A stretch of DNA of 64,000 nt from Nitzschia sp. pyKryTriq1 (lineage: Eukaryota > Bacillariophyta > Bacillariophyceae > Bacillariales > Bacillariaceae): the NCBI GenBank assembly GCA_956465555.1, contig OY101116.1, positions 558,001 through 622,000 of the forward strand. The letters run 5' to 3'. Shown here piece by piece: positions 9,422-20,183 of this stretch. Every line of letters starts with the position of its first letter. Position 1 is the stretch's first letter. The notes beneath the pieces were generated by a model. It was given only the letters and a program-made list of their open reading frames with translations, did not search any database and had not been told where the DNA came from. The translations under genes and the position numbers were made by a program.

Positions 9422-11874
9422 ATGAAGATTGTGACGTATCTCTTAGGAGCAGTGTGGCTCGTTGCTGGCCATGTCTTGTGCCAAGATTGTGCGGCAGATG
9501 GCACTTGTGACACTCATGAACGATGTTCCGTATGGAAAGAGGAGGGCGAATGTATTCGAAATAAGGTTCGTGCAGTACTAGTACTGTGTTGCGGTGCGGA
9601 TCTCGCATCGATCAATTCTAACAATTTATCACGTGTCGCATCTACCATTTTTAGAAATACATGGCGAAACACTGTCCCGTCTCCTGTGCGGAAGACTCAT
9701 TGACTTTGACAAGCATTCGTAGCCAAGCCGACTGCGAAGATGCTCATCCGAGATGTCCTGTCTGGGCCAAGCTCGGCGATGAGTGCGACAATAATGCGGA
9801 TATGAGAAAGTATTGTGCCAAGAGTTGCGCTACTTGCCCGATGGCTGTGTCCGATGGTGAGAGCTTGTGTAGGGACACTAATGAAAACTGTCGGTTTTGG
9901 GCTGACTCTGGAGAATGTTCAAATGTGAGTATCAGTTTTATTGAGGTGCAAATCTTGCTATGTACCGTCTTTAGGAAGGGAGAAACTCACTCACCATGTT
10001 TGCTGTTGTTCTCATACTTTAAGAATCCGAGCGTAAGTACTCTTGTAGGATTTTCGTTGAATGGAAATTCATGACGATGGAAGATGATCTTCTTGCTCAC
10101 CATCCTTCTTCGTGTACTTGTGATTGATAATGTACGGCCAGTATATGCGTTCTAATTGCGCCATGAGCTGTGGGACGTGTGATAAAATCGCTAATAAGGC
10201 TGTTACCAAAACGGGAACTCGAACCCGGACCGACGAAGAAGTTTTGGCGGCGACAGCAAAGTTTGGGGAACGACAGCTTGCAGAAGGTGGTGACGCCGTT
10301 GAAACTTTAGCATTGATCGAAGACTCTGTCACGTACATGACCAGCGACCAGGTGATGTCGCTCCCGGCAACAATTCGAGAGAACTGTCGGAACAAGAACG
10401 ATCTTTGTAGCTTTTGGGCCTATGTTGGTATGAAAAACAATTTTCGCATGGCATTGCTTGGAAGGAAAAGGTTACTTGGAGTACTACTCGCTAACACGAC
10501 GTTTTATGCTCTGCAGGTGAATGTGAAGCCAATCAATCGTTCATGAAAATCAATTGTGCACCAGCGTGCAAGACCTGTCACTTGATCGAGTGAGTACAAT
10601 AGGAGTGCAAAGAGTAGTCAGGCTGCTCACCTGCCAGATCTTATCTGCTAAATGAATTTTGCTGCTTCTTGTGTTTTGGCATATGCACAAAATGCAACAC
10701 AGTATGTCGACACGATGCCCTCCTTTACCAGACGATACTGAGCCCGCTTTTCGACCTGGAGACTTGAACAAAATGTTCGAGAGGATAGTTGCGACCGCTC
10801 CTGGGAATGCAACGAATCCTTCACAAAAACTAAGACTCCTGGCGGGAGGGATGTCTGACTACACGGTTCATGTAAAGTCTAGACCTCACGAAGCACCAGA
10901 AACGGAGGTTAGCTCAGATCTCGACAAGTCTAATCCCCCATGGGTCATAACGTTTGACAACTTTGTCTCCCCGGAGGAATGCGATACACTAATCGAGCTC
11001 GGGTAAGAAGACTTTGCTAGTATAATACTACTTTTGGTCGAAGGAAGTTGGAGCTTACTCTTCTTTGCGTTAATCAGCTACAAGACAGGATACAAACGTT
11101 CTGAGGATGTTGGGAAAGAAAATCTTGATGGGACCGTTGAAGGCAAAAAAAGCAAAGGACGAACGTCGGAGAATGCTTGGTGTTCCTCTCGAAATGGATG
11201 CCGCAGGGAACCAATGGCAGATCTAATCCATAAAAGAATCGCCAAGGTGCTGGGAATCCCTGCCGAGAACAGTGAAGACTTTCAGATTCTCAGGTAGGAG
11301 GAGTCGTCGTGCATCGCAGGGGCATGTTCCATTATGATTTTAACCGTTCCCGTTTTTCTTTCTCAGGTATGAGGTTGGACAATTCTACAACACTCAGTAA
11401 GTATTGTACAAACGCGAGACAGTGCCGTGATCCCATGAAATCAATTTTCTCGTTCTCACGGTGTTTGTGATCGTTGCTGTAGCCACGACTATATTCCACA
11501 CCAGAGAGACCGTCAGTGTGGTCCACGGATCCTGACTTTCTTCATTTACTTGAGTGACGTAGAGGCTGGAGGCGGGACCAACTTTCCTGATCTTGGCATC
11601 ACTGTTAACCCAAAGAAGGGTTCTGCGTTGTTGTGGCCCAGTGTTCTTGATGCAGACCCCGGTGAGGTGGATCCCCGCACGAGACACCAAGCCCTCCCAG
11701 TCGAAGCGGGCACAAAGTTTGCTATGAATGGATGGATCCAGTAAGTTGGGAATATGGCAGTTTGGACTAGTCCGTACCACCCAGAGGTCAGCATCTCATT
11801 CTTCTTTCTTCTAACTTGCGATTGAACCCAGTCTTTTTAACTACGTTGATCCCCAAGAGCGTGGATGTAACTAG
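9422..11874 (+). CDS. Secreted prolyl 4-hydroxylase with four ShKT domains (10 exons)
   Basis: Model: 9422..9565, 9655..9924, 10024..10032, 10142..10427, 10517..10589, 10703..11002, 11078..11293, 11367..11396, 11483..11740, 11832..11874; 542 residues. A signal peptide (about 1-20) is followed by four ShK-toxin-like six-Cys modules, each ending in a C-x3-S/A-C or C-x2-C pattern such as NCAMSCGTC. Then comes DMSTRCPPLPDD and a 2-oxoglutarate/Fe(II) catalytic domain. Iron ligands are the H-x-D of NTHHDYIPHQRD, whose His codon is split by intron 8, and the distal His of RHQALPVEAGTKFAMNGWIH; the Lys of GTK should bind 2-oxoglutarate. The family hydroxylates prolines in ER-lumen proteins. Exon 3 is a 9-nt microexon (N-P-S) that completes the third ShKT module. 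Intron 1 has a weak donor (GTTCGT). The gene converges on the F-box gene. Confidence 0.88.
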
Positions 11875-11933
11875 TGCGATGTTCAAATAGCGGCTACAGA
11901 GTACACAATTGGATTATTTGAGTCGACTTCGTT

Positions 11934-13343
11934 CTACCTCACCATGCTGTCGAGTGACTCTATTGGCGAGCGGAAAGAAGCAAAGGTCCTATCAAACTCG
12001 GCGCATGCGGCCTCGCCCTCCGGCAGGGTGACCGACCCATAGTTGTAAAGGAGAGCCTCCCGCCATTGATATCGGCTCGTTATTAGAAGAGCGTTATCTC
12101 CCAACAAATGACCATAACCAGTGGTCCCTTCTGTGTCCACTTCCATACGCTCGTTTTCGTCTCGTTCGCCTTCTATTTGATCGACATTCAACCAACGCAC
12201 TTCACCACCGTTTATCCGTCTCAATCGCATCCGTGTTCGGTGCAGAGGTGGAGTCCGACCAACCGTGTCTACTTTTAGCGGAAGCGGAAAAGAAGCAAAT
12301 ACTCCCCAACAGTTTTCCAACATAAAACCCCAGTTGCCAGTTGGTGATCTCTGAACAATATAAGTCGGAACATCCCGATCCGCCACTGTTAGTCTAAGAT
12401 AGGCACCGGGGGGGCGGGAGGACATGTCCATTGGAGAAGAAAGAAATCTCCATTTCATAGAAATATGTGTTGTGCCCTCGTCAAGATCCTCGAAATCACC
12501 ACGGTGATGGTCGGGAACATCCATGAAGGGATATTCGATTCTGAAGGAACCCGGGAAAGCTGGATCTGACGCTAGTTCTTTGATGGTACCGTCGCTCAGG
12601 AATACCATTCTTCGACAGTCGAGACCAGCGTGCCAAGGATCAAATGACGTCCAAGCAGCACCGGCCGACTCTTTGAAACGGAAGTACCAGACTGTGCCTG
12701 CTCCAGATTTAGAATCATAGCAAAGTTCCCGCTGTGAAATTTCCTGTCGATTTCCATCTTCGATGCTCATTCGATATGCGTCTATTGCATTATTGGAATA
12801 TCCCTCTGCCGGTTTCGATACAAAAACCTTGTCTCTCCAAAGACACTCACAATGGCGTGGCCACCCTGACTCGTCCTTACTCCCTTGTTCCTTCAGTCTT
12901 CTGGAGACTAGCCTCACCACTGACAAGGAATTGACATCCAGGTACGTGAAAATCTCACATATGAGGTCATCGGGAAGCATTAAAAACAGCTTCAAGGGCG
13001 GGGTTCTTGACTTGCTGCTGAAAGCAGTATGATTTCTTGCTTCACCAAATACAGGTGGTGTAGAGCAATCTTCGAAGATCGCTTCTGTGATTGAACAGTC
13101 TTGGGGACCCTGAATTTCTTCGAGATGTTCATCGTCATTCATGATGTCTTCCACCAGCAAAAAGTCGGTTGATAACATCGATGGACAGTCACTGACGTAG
13201 CAAGAACTGACTGATCCTACAGATCTTTCGCACCACTCGTCACAACTCCTTATTGATGTCACCGCCGAGGCGCCACCAATATCCATGCCGTCCTTTGTGC
13301 CAGCTCTAGCAACATCGTTTGGAGGATGAAACCGAGGCAGCAT
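11934..13343 (-). CDS. F-box protein
   Basis: A single-exon, 469-residue protein. Residues about 121-160 (LPDDLICEIFTYLDVNSLSV then RLVSRRL) match the F-box, which binds SKP1 in SCF ubiquitin ligases; a W-R-D-K segment follows as in many F-box proteins. The C-terminal 280 residues (for example VWYFRFKESAGAAWTSFDPW and FPGSFRIEYPFMD) look like a globular beta-rich substrate-recognition region. I do not recognise a named repeat such as WD40 or LRR in it. The N-terminal 110 residues are acidic and probably disordered. Its substrate is unknown. Confidence 0.75.
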   Translation of the reverse strand: MLPRFHPPNDVARAGTKDGMDIGGASAVTSIRSCDEWCERSVGSVSSCYVSDCPSMLSTDFLLVEDIMNDDEHLEEIQGPQDCSITEAIFEDCSTPPVFGEARNHTAFSSKSRTPPLKLFLMLPDDLICEIFTYLDVNSLSVVRLVSRRLKEQGSKDESGWPRHCECLWRDKVFVSKPAEGYSNNAIDAYRMSIEDGNRQEISQRELCYDSKSGAGTVWYFRFKESAGAAWTSFDPWHAGLDCRRMVFLSDGTIKELASDPAFPGSFRIEYPFMDVPDHHRGDFEDLDEGTTHISMKWRFLSSPMDMSSRPPGAYLRLTVADRDVPTYIVQRSPTGNWGFMLENCWGVFASFPLPLKVDTVGRTPPLHRTRMRLRRINGGEVRWLNVDQIEGERDENERMEVDTEGTTGYGHLLGDNALLITSRYQWREALLYNYGSVTLPEGEAACAEFDRTFASFRSPIESLDSMVR

Positions 13344-15699
13344 CTCAAATAATCTTTATATAACTTTGACGGTCAATGTTCTCGGTCCGATTTATATTCT
13401 TAATTAGTACTATGTAAGATGTTGTGGGAATAGAAATTTTGATTTGACGACGATGATTCCATTCTTGCTTTCTTCGTCGTTGACGCTCAATTCAGGATAG
13501 CTGATGAAGGGACCCTATGATCAGAGTCCAGCTGGACGGAGGCAGGATTACGGCTTCACACAAAAAAATTGGGAACTCGTCCTCTCTATTATCAGTACGA
13601 GTATTATTGTTCTCCAGCACGAACTAGTCTAGTTTTCATAGTTCGTTTTGTGGTGATATTCTTCTGAAACCTGCAACATTAAAGCCCCCTATTGCTGTTG
13701 TTAAGTAGTTTCGCACTTATAGATATTTGGAACTTAAACGACTTGAACCTCCGCCTTCATCCTTGCAGAACACGGGTCCCGATGATTTTAAATTCGCATC
13801 CTTCTCCCACCCACGAGTATCGTACACGTACTGTGTACGTACATAGTGCTCCCACCAACACAAGGGAATTCAGAATGATAAGCTTTTCCAAGTCACCCGG
13901 ATCTTCAGGACTTCTAGTTTGCGCGTTTTTTCTCCTCGCGATAACGCGTGTTAAGAACATCTTTAGTTTTCTGTGCTCCACTTGGGAAGCCATCAGAGCA
14001 TTGTTCCCGCGGTGAAAGCACGGTGTCCATGGCAATTCTTGTTGATGCGTATGCATGTTCTACGTTGCGAGTCGAGGAAGGGGTCCAGTCTACCAGAGTT
14101 TTACAGTTTGAAAAAGTTGATGAAATAAAAATAAAACCAGTCAACCGGGAAGTACCCATTTGTAGGCATTGACGAAGGAATTTGCTGCATCTGAACGGAA
14201 ATTTGGACGCTTCTAAAATGTATCCGGGGGTTTGACACTGCCCCCGTCTAAAAATTTACTTAAATTTGAACGCCTGCCAGTCTGTCCGGGGGTTTGACAC
14301 TGCTCTTAGAGGGTGAATGACCCTTTTTTAACGGGTGTGTAGTTAGATATGGGGTGCTTGCGCACATGTGGGTGCCGGTTGGGATGTATTCATACCGGTC
14401 GTTAGATCATGGCGGGCGCCTGTCCGTCCTTCGAGCGTACGTGGTTCTCGACAACCTCGAGCACCACTCAAAATTCGAAAATATGATGTGTCTCCCTCCC
14501 CTCGTCCACAAAAAAGCAGCAAGGGAGGGACGCATTACCGGTACGAGTACAGATACTACATCTACTGTAGTTACAAGTCATACCCCATCAGGTACCGGTA
14601 CTCTGTACAGTACGAGTACAGCGGTACCAGGTATTCTGGAATCTTTTGTGCTGATTTTTTCACATCATCCCATCGACGATGGCGATTGCATCATCATACA
14701 AGTGCCCGCAAGCATGATGCGAGGATCATGACATGGACACCTTAAAGTGGGTGCAAGTATCTGGCTTTGAATGGTGAGAAAGCTACGACAACCTTGACAA
14801 CGTGTTTTGGGCGCCTTCGACAGGACGAAAGGAATGAGATCTTCGGATTCCCCTTCTTGATGCAAATTTGTCCTTGCACTTGATGAATCATCTCCATTTT
14901 TATCGGATCGAATGGGGCGTTCTTGCCTGACTGGAAGCGTTTACTATTCCTGACGAGAATGAAGAACGGCGAAAGCCTATCTACGCGAGCGATATGCAAT
15001 GAAGTCGTTTTTTATGTCATAGTTACTCTGACTCGTCGGGGGAAGTGAAAAGTTTTGGAGCATCAACTCTAGACTTTTGGAAGTAACACCATTGTTTCTC
15101 ACTTTCCCTATATCTTCTTTTCTTACAGCTTGCGGGATGAAAACATTGATCGGAGTGAAATAATGTGAGTTTTTGGATTGTGTATATTGTGTGCGATTTT
15201 TTTGTCGAGAGGATTACCCATCTTGGATGGATGCCGCCCCAGGCTGACTTTATGTGAGAGATTAACATTCAAGTAAATTATTCAACATGATCGACATATC
15301 TCGGTTTGTACGATGGTCTTAAACCCACGTACGAACAAGCTTGTCTGACCAGCTTCTCCTTTGCTTCGAAATTCACAGAGCGAAAATACCTGCACGAAGG
15401 TTCTACTCGTGGGCACCCTAAGTTACCACACCCAAAAGAGTGTAAGTGATCAAAGCATCTCTGACCATGTTTTACCTCGCAAGGACGATAAACTACCCAG
15501 CTCACTACGAGCCTCAAAAAGGGGCGATGTAGAAAGCAACTTGATTTCCTGTTATATATCTTCAGAGCGACATCGCTTGACTACGAAGCAGTATGTGCTT
15601 ACATTTTGGCATTGAGATGCTAACCACGTTATCATAATTCTCTTCATAACAGGCGAATGTATACACCACTCATAATTTGGCGCTCTATTGCTTTGACTA
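13344..15699. other. Long intergenic region (2.36 kb), repeat-bearing
   Basis: No ORF here has protein-like composition or recognisable motifs. A 20-bp sequence (GTCCGGGGGTTTGACACTGC, allowing one mismatch at its first base) occurs twice in direct orientation, near 14221 and 14284. Around 14540-14640 is a dense cluster of GTACCGGTAC/GAGTAC palindromes. Otherwise I see only AT-rich unique sequence. Confidence 0.45.
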
Positions 15700-17873
15700 T
15701 TACGCCCTACGTCCACCCCTACTCTTGGGCAACATTTCAAGGGTGGCAGTTGGACCAATGTTCAAAGCTGCAAGTGTCGCGTTGTTATTGTTGTAAAAGC
15801 CAGCGTTCGGATCCTTGAGTTGAATCTTGTTCACAGGCATACCATTCAAGTGAATTCGGGATAAATCTGCCTTGACTTGTTTGATTGTAGACATGACGTT
15901 CATTGTAAGCGATAGAATCTGACCATAGAAATTCCATGCCATCTGTGTCGGATCATTGGGTATACGTATTTGTAGCGTGACTTCCGGTTTTGACAAGGAT
16001 GCCACAAACTCGGCTTCGGGAACTAGTTGTGTGCCGGATATCTCGCTCGTTGCAGTGCCGAACATGGCATCGGCCATTGGATCTCCAGAAGGTTGTCCCA
16101 TCCCCGGTGGACCTCCAGCTGGTGGCGGCGGCGGCGTTGGAGCAACGGTGGTGGTCTGTTGGGGCATCGGTGGAGGAGGTGGAGGAGGAGGGACTGCCAT
16201 ACTACTGCCTCCACCGACGGTTTCACCCATTCTCATTCGTTTGGCAGCGGGTTCTGACGATTGGCCTCCAGAAGGACCCGCCGAAGCAACCGGAGCAAAA
16301 CCAGGTTGATTTGCTTGTTCGCGGATGATACGATTTGCCTGCTCCAAGCGTCGTTTGGAATCCTTTTCCTTGTCCAGAAGTTCCTGCTCCTGTGAAAGAT
16401 GACAACGAAAGGACACAAGGATACACTGTGAGATAACGGTCACACAACAATTGCAGTCATCAAGTGTAAGCCATAACTTACCGACTTTCCAAACAAGTCC
16501 CCTCGTGCCTGCGAATACCTCGAGAGATTGCTGACAATCGCATCTCCAGCAACCAAGTTGCTCTCTTTTTGTTTGTCTTGAAACTTCTTTCGCTCCTCTG
16601 CCCACTTGGGATCCAGCAATTGAATTCGCAAGTGCTCTGGTACGTCTGCCACTGACACACTCTTTCCTGTGATGGGATCAATGGCGCGTGCCAATTGCGG
16701 ATTGGCGGTCCCGACCACCTTGGGAGTATACGATGGAACCACTCGAATGTTCTCTTCTTCCTCGTCGTCATCGTCGTCGTCGGATTCGTCCATCGCATCC
16801 CGCGCCGCCGCGGTCGGCTGAGGTTCTGGGGGAGCCGTCGTCGTCGGTGGAGGAGGCGGTGGAGGGGGAAGCATGTTCAGTTCCACCTTTTCGTCCACAG
16901 GAAAGTCAATCGTTTCCACAACCACAAAATCATGCCAATCAATCGCTACTACTTCCCCCTCTTCGTGATGCTGGGAGCGTTGCAGCTCCCTTTCTCGTTC
17001 ATACTCGGCACGATACGCGGCCTCCATCAAGACAGATTGCAACTTCTGGTCTGCATTAATAGCCCCTGATGCTGTCGCCTTGTCAGCATCTTCTTCTTTC
17101 TTCTCTTCCTTTTCCACCACGGCAGACGTCCATAGACTAACGATACGACGGTAAGCATCCACTAGGGCCGAAAAGTAGGCAAAATGAGCATGTCGCGGCT
17201 GACAAAACGAAAACTCGGGATTGCTCCATTCTCGCAAAGAGAGTTGATGCAGGAAGGACCCCCCTTTCCCATCAAAAGCTGCAAATTGAGCGACTAATTG
17301 AATGACCTCCATTTGAGCTGGTGATAGATTGGCGGGTGCCACAATCGTCACTAGATCCAGTGGGGGTGGAGGAGGAATGGCAGCAGCCAACGAAAAGTTG
17401 GTTGTCTCGCCGTCGTCGGCGTCACCTCCACCTCCCTCGGTGGCGCGTTCCGCTTGTTCCTTTTGTTGGGCCTTGGCTTGTACAATTCTAGCTCGTTGAG
17501 CTAACAACGCCTTGGCAATCGGATCGATGGCACTCGCGACTTGCGTCTTTTCCGTCTTTCGGGCCGTCTCCCTGGGCAGCGAGCTGCTGGCGGGCTGTTT
17601 ATTGGTGGTTTCCTCGTCGTCTTTCTTTGGAGCCTCGTCTGCTTTCTTTTCTTCGCTGTCCTCTCCTCCATTCTCATAGAACTGGATCCGATCTTCGTAA
17701 TAAGCATGGAAGGGAGACGTCGGTTGCAAAAAGGCAAACTTGGGCGTCTTGCCCTTGGCGCTTTTCAAAATACGTTGTTCAAAGGTCCGTCCATTCTTGG
17801 CCACATACGAAGCCGTGCGATCGGCGACGGCGCGAATCTCCGGCGGAGGTCGGATCACTCCTGTAATCGCCAT
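15700..17873 (-). CDS. SF3A1: Splicing factor 3A subunit 1 (SF3a120/Prp21)
   Basis: A U2 snRNP component needed for branch-site recognition and prespliceosome assembly. Two exons, 17873..16482 and 16389..15700, flank a 92-bp GTAAGT...CAG intron; 693 residues. SURP1 is GVIRPPPEIRAVADRTASYV through FAFLQPTSPFHAYYEDRI. SURP2 follows residue about 195 (VIQLVAQFAAFDGKGGSFLH). The Prp21-type middle has HDFVVVETIDFP, poly-Pro and IDPITGKSVSVADVPEHLRI. The C-terminus is a ubiquitin-like domain (VTLQIRIPNDPTQMAWNFYG through ATLAALNIGPTATLEMLPK). I start at MAITGV (17873), where homology begins, although an in-frame ATG exists at 17900. A separate spliceosome gene, ISY1, lies on the same strand 1.6 kb away. 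Confidence 0.92.
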
Positions 17874-18147
17874 GACGAAGGGAAAATTAAAGTCACGCAA
17901 ACAACCAAGAAAGAAAAATGGAGGGAGAGTGGTACGGGGAAGCTAAGCTGGACTTAGTTGTGCTTTTTGTTATGTGCCGTAATTTCCCATCACCGTCATC
18001 ATCTGTCATGGTCGTTTTACTTGTTCGTACCGCTACCGGTACAGTACGTGTGTTATGCTGCTGCGCGGTACGAATTTTTTATGCGGACGCGGCAGCGGCG
18101 CAGCGCAGTCGCTCACGGTTTTGGAGGAACGGACGGTGGACATGCCA

Positions 18148-18588
18148 TCACACCTGCTGAGGAGGAGTCAGCAGCAGTGATATATTATAGTCTTTGGAGG
18201 AGTACGATCGATGACAAGTACCTGGTACCATACGATTGTACCAGATTTCGTTACCCACTTGTGAACAGTAGATGTCGTGGCATGTCATCCCCGGAAACAA
18301 ACGGTGGATGGCTCGTGGTTCGTCCTCTTTCCGGAGCGATCCATGTACTGGTACTTTGCATCTCTTGCAAACTCCAACATTACTCTTTACACCAGCCGTC
18401 TTCCCAAGACCGCCATCGTGGGCAGCAGTAACATCGTAGAGATCAGCCGCAGCACGGATCCTCGACTTCGTCTCTTCCGTATTCCGATACGTAGTTTTCA
18501 ATTTGGACTGATCGACACTGGCGGGAAGATTGGGCAATGATACCCAATCGATTCGATATAGGTTGTCGTTTTTCTTACGGGGGGGCAT
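18148..18588 (-). CDS. Hypothetical protein, possibly the 3' part of a frameshifted gene
   Basis: 146 residues, basic at the start (MPPRKKNDNLYRIDW), with a later C-K-R-C pair that might bind metal. I do not recognise a family. Its ATG lies just upstream of a run of seven C on the minus strand (18579-18585). Only the other frame is open upstream of that ATG, because a TGA lies two codons before it. Its 5' 91 bp overlap the 3' end of the neighbouring ORF (18498..18998). One extra C in the run would fuse both ORFs into one continuous protein, so this may be the second half of a gene broken by a homopolymer error or a real frameshift. Confidence 0.4.
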   Translation of the reverse strand: MPPRKKNDNLYRIDWVSLPNLPASVDQSKLKTTYRNTEETKSRIRAAADLYDVTAAHDGGLGKTAGVKSNVGVCKRCKVPVHGSLRKEDEPRAIHRLFPGMTCHDIYCSQVGNEIWYNRMVPGTCHRSYSSKDYNISLLLTPPQQV

Positions 18589-18998
18589 TCGTCAACAATT
18601 CCGACAATCATGCCCGAAATGCCCGCGAGGGGAAGGCCGCTGAGGGAGAAAAAGGAGCTGTCTCCAAGAATCTTTCTCTTGGAATAAGCGTATCGCTTTC
18701 TTTTCTTTTGAGCATCCAAGTCGGATTCCAAAAGATTGCGTAAACCATCGCTGACGACATTGTCTGCGTCATGGGCATCATCGTCGCCATCGGCCATTGG
18801 AGGGAGTGGAGCTGCCGCGACGGAATTTGTTACTACCGTAGCTACTTGCTGATCCTCAAGAGAAGCCTCCAACAGAGTCCTGTATTGCTCTAAATCAAAA
18901 TTTTCGAAGCTAATCGACTCCCTACGGATGTTGGTGGGGTTGTTCAACTCTAAGAGTGAATCTCTGTCCCATACAGGGGACGAGGGAGGGTCCGACAT
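18498..18998 (-). CDS. Hypothetical acidic protein, possibly the 5' part of a frameshifted gene
   Basis: 166 residues starting MSDPPSSPVWDRDSLLELNN. The first 120 residues are acidic and look real: an amphipathic LEQYRTLLEASLEDQQ helix, an Asp/Ala-rich stretch, then the basic KKRKRYAYSKRK, a possible nuclear localisation signal. After the C7 run at 18579-18585 the frame becomes less protein-like. I found no acceptable intron that would join it to the downstream frame. See the neighbouring 146-residue ORF. No family recognised. Confidence 0.45.
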   Translation of the reverse strand: MSDPPSSPVWDRDSLLELNNPTNIRRESISFENFDLEQYRTLLEASLEDQQVATVVTNSVAAAPLPPMADGDDDAHDADNVVSDGLRNLLESDLDAQKKRKRYAYSKRKILGDSSFFSLSGLPLAGISGMIVGIVDECPPVRKTTTYIESIGYHCPIFPPVSISPN

Positions 18999-19463
18999 GG
19001 TGGATGCAAGTTCGGCCGAAATTTTTGAGACAGAGGCAGAATTACTGGTGAAGTGTATCTCGACGAATAACTGGCACGGGACATTTGATGCCAGTACGAT
19101 ATCTACGTAAAATTGGATGCTCTTTCACGTCGTTACACTTGGAGGAGGCAGAAACATGTTTTAAGGGGAGATAAGAAGCGCTAAAGGCTTCGAGGCCCCT
19201 ATAGGGGCCTCCGATCCGATTGGCGTTAAAATCTACTCGTACACGGAAAGCCGCCGATGTGCGCTGGCCTGGCCAACCCTTTTTGGACAAGCGCCAACAC
19301 ATCACTATTCATGGCAGCAGCACTTTACGCTAGCTAGTAATGTGCTACTAACACTACTAACTGGAGATCGTTAGATGAAAACAGTTTCAGCAAGTGACTT
19401 CCGGTAAAGTAAACAGATGGCGACTTATTTTAATTAGAGGAGGAGTCAGTTGTCACTCTCTTT
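18999..19463. other. Intergenic region
   Basis: No gene supported in this 465-bp stretch between the 5' end of the hypothetical gene and the 3' end of ISY1. It contains a short GGGGCCTATAGGGGCCTCC-like imperfect palindrome near 19190-19215. Confidence 0.35.
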
Positions 19464-20183
19464 TTAAAACGAGAATTTAGCAAGGAGCGCCTTTTTCTTT
19501 TCCTCAAGCAATATTTTGGACACTTCTTCTTGCGACGGAACATCTAGGTAGTCTGTCAAGTATTCTTCCCCTGCCTCGCAATTGGGTCGTGCCATCATCT
19601 GCTCTCCTTCTTCTTGCAGTCGTCGTTTCTTGTGCTCTCTGAATGCTTCGGCTTCCAGTTCTAGCAGTACCCCATCCTCCTCGTCACGCCACCCATAATA
19701 GGCAGGAGTGATGTGTTTCATGATATCTCCTCGCTTCCGATTTTGTAGTTTTTGAGCTTGTTTCTCAAAGAGTTCTTGAACCCCGGGTAAGTCCTTGGCG
19801 GCTCCAAAGTATCGGTATCCACCTGGACCTTGTCGAACATCACCCTCCTCAATCTGGCGTTGCCGCTCAATGGCATTGAAATCGAGACCACCCAATGCCT
19901 TGATCCGTTTGTTCCAGTGAAACTTTTCTCGAAATTTCTTGTTGATTTCATCGTTCAAGTCCCGAATGGTATGCTCACCCAATGCGGGGTTCTGAATCTT
20001 TGCAATCCCCGCCGTGATTTCTCTCAGAATTTGATTCCGATAGTACTCCGCGTCCGCCAAGTGATTGCATTCCGACGCGAGACGGGGGCGTTTACCACGA
20101 ACCGAAGGGGCGGCGTTGCCTTCCTCTCGCATCTTCACCCACTTGTTCAGCATGTTGCGGGCTTTTTCTGCCGGACGAGCCAT
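19464..20183 (-). CDS. ISY1: Pre-mRNA-splicing factor ISY1
   Basis: A single-exon, 239-residue protein. Isy1 is an NTC-associated protein of the catalytic spliceosome that acts at first-step splicing and fidelity. The N-terminus MARPAEKARNMLNKWVKMRE is the family signature. It is followed by ILREITAGIAKIQNPALGEH, IRDLNDEINKKFREKFHWNK, GGYRYFGAAKDLPGVQELFE and DIMKHITPAYYGWRDEEDGV, all strongly conserved. The C-terminus is an acidic/Lys-rich helix, and the length is typical. An independent gene, same strand and spliceosomal like the SF3A1 gene nearby. Confidence 0.93.
   Translation of the reverse strand: MARPAEKARNMLNKWVKMREEGNAAPSVRGKRPRLASECNHLADAEYYRNQILREITAGIAKIQNPALGEHTIRDLNDEINKKFREKFHWNKRIKALGGLDFNAIERQRQIEEGDVRQGPGGYRYFGAAKDLPGVQELFEKQAQKLQNRKRGDIMKHITPAYYGWRDEEDGVLLELEAEAFREHKKRRLQEEGEQMMARPNCEAGEEYLTDYLDVPSQEEVSKILLEEKKKALLAKFSF

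Noticed and set aside
14354-14745. Overlapping 125-aa ORFs in two frames
   Set aside because: Encoded largely by GTAC/TACCGG repeats and simple sequence.
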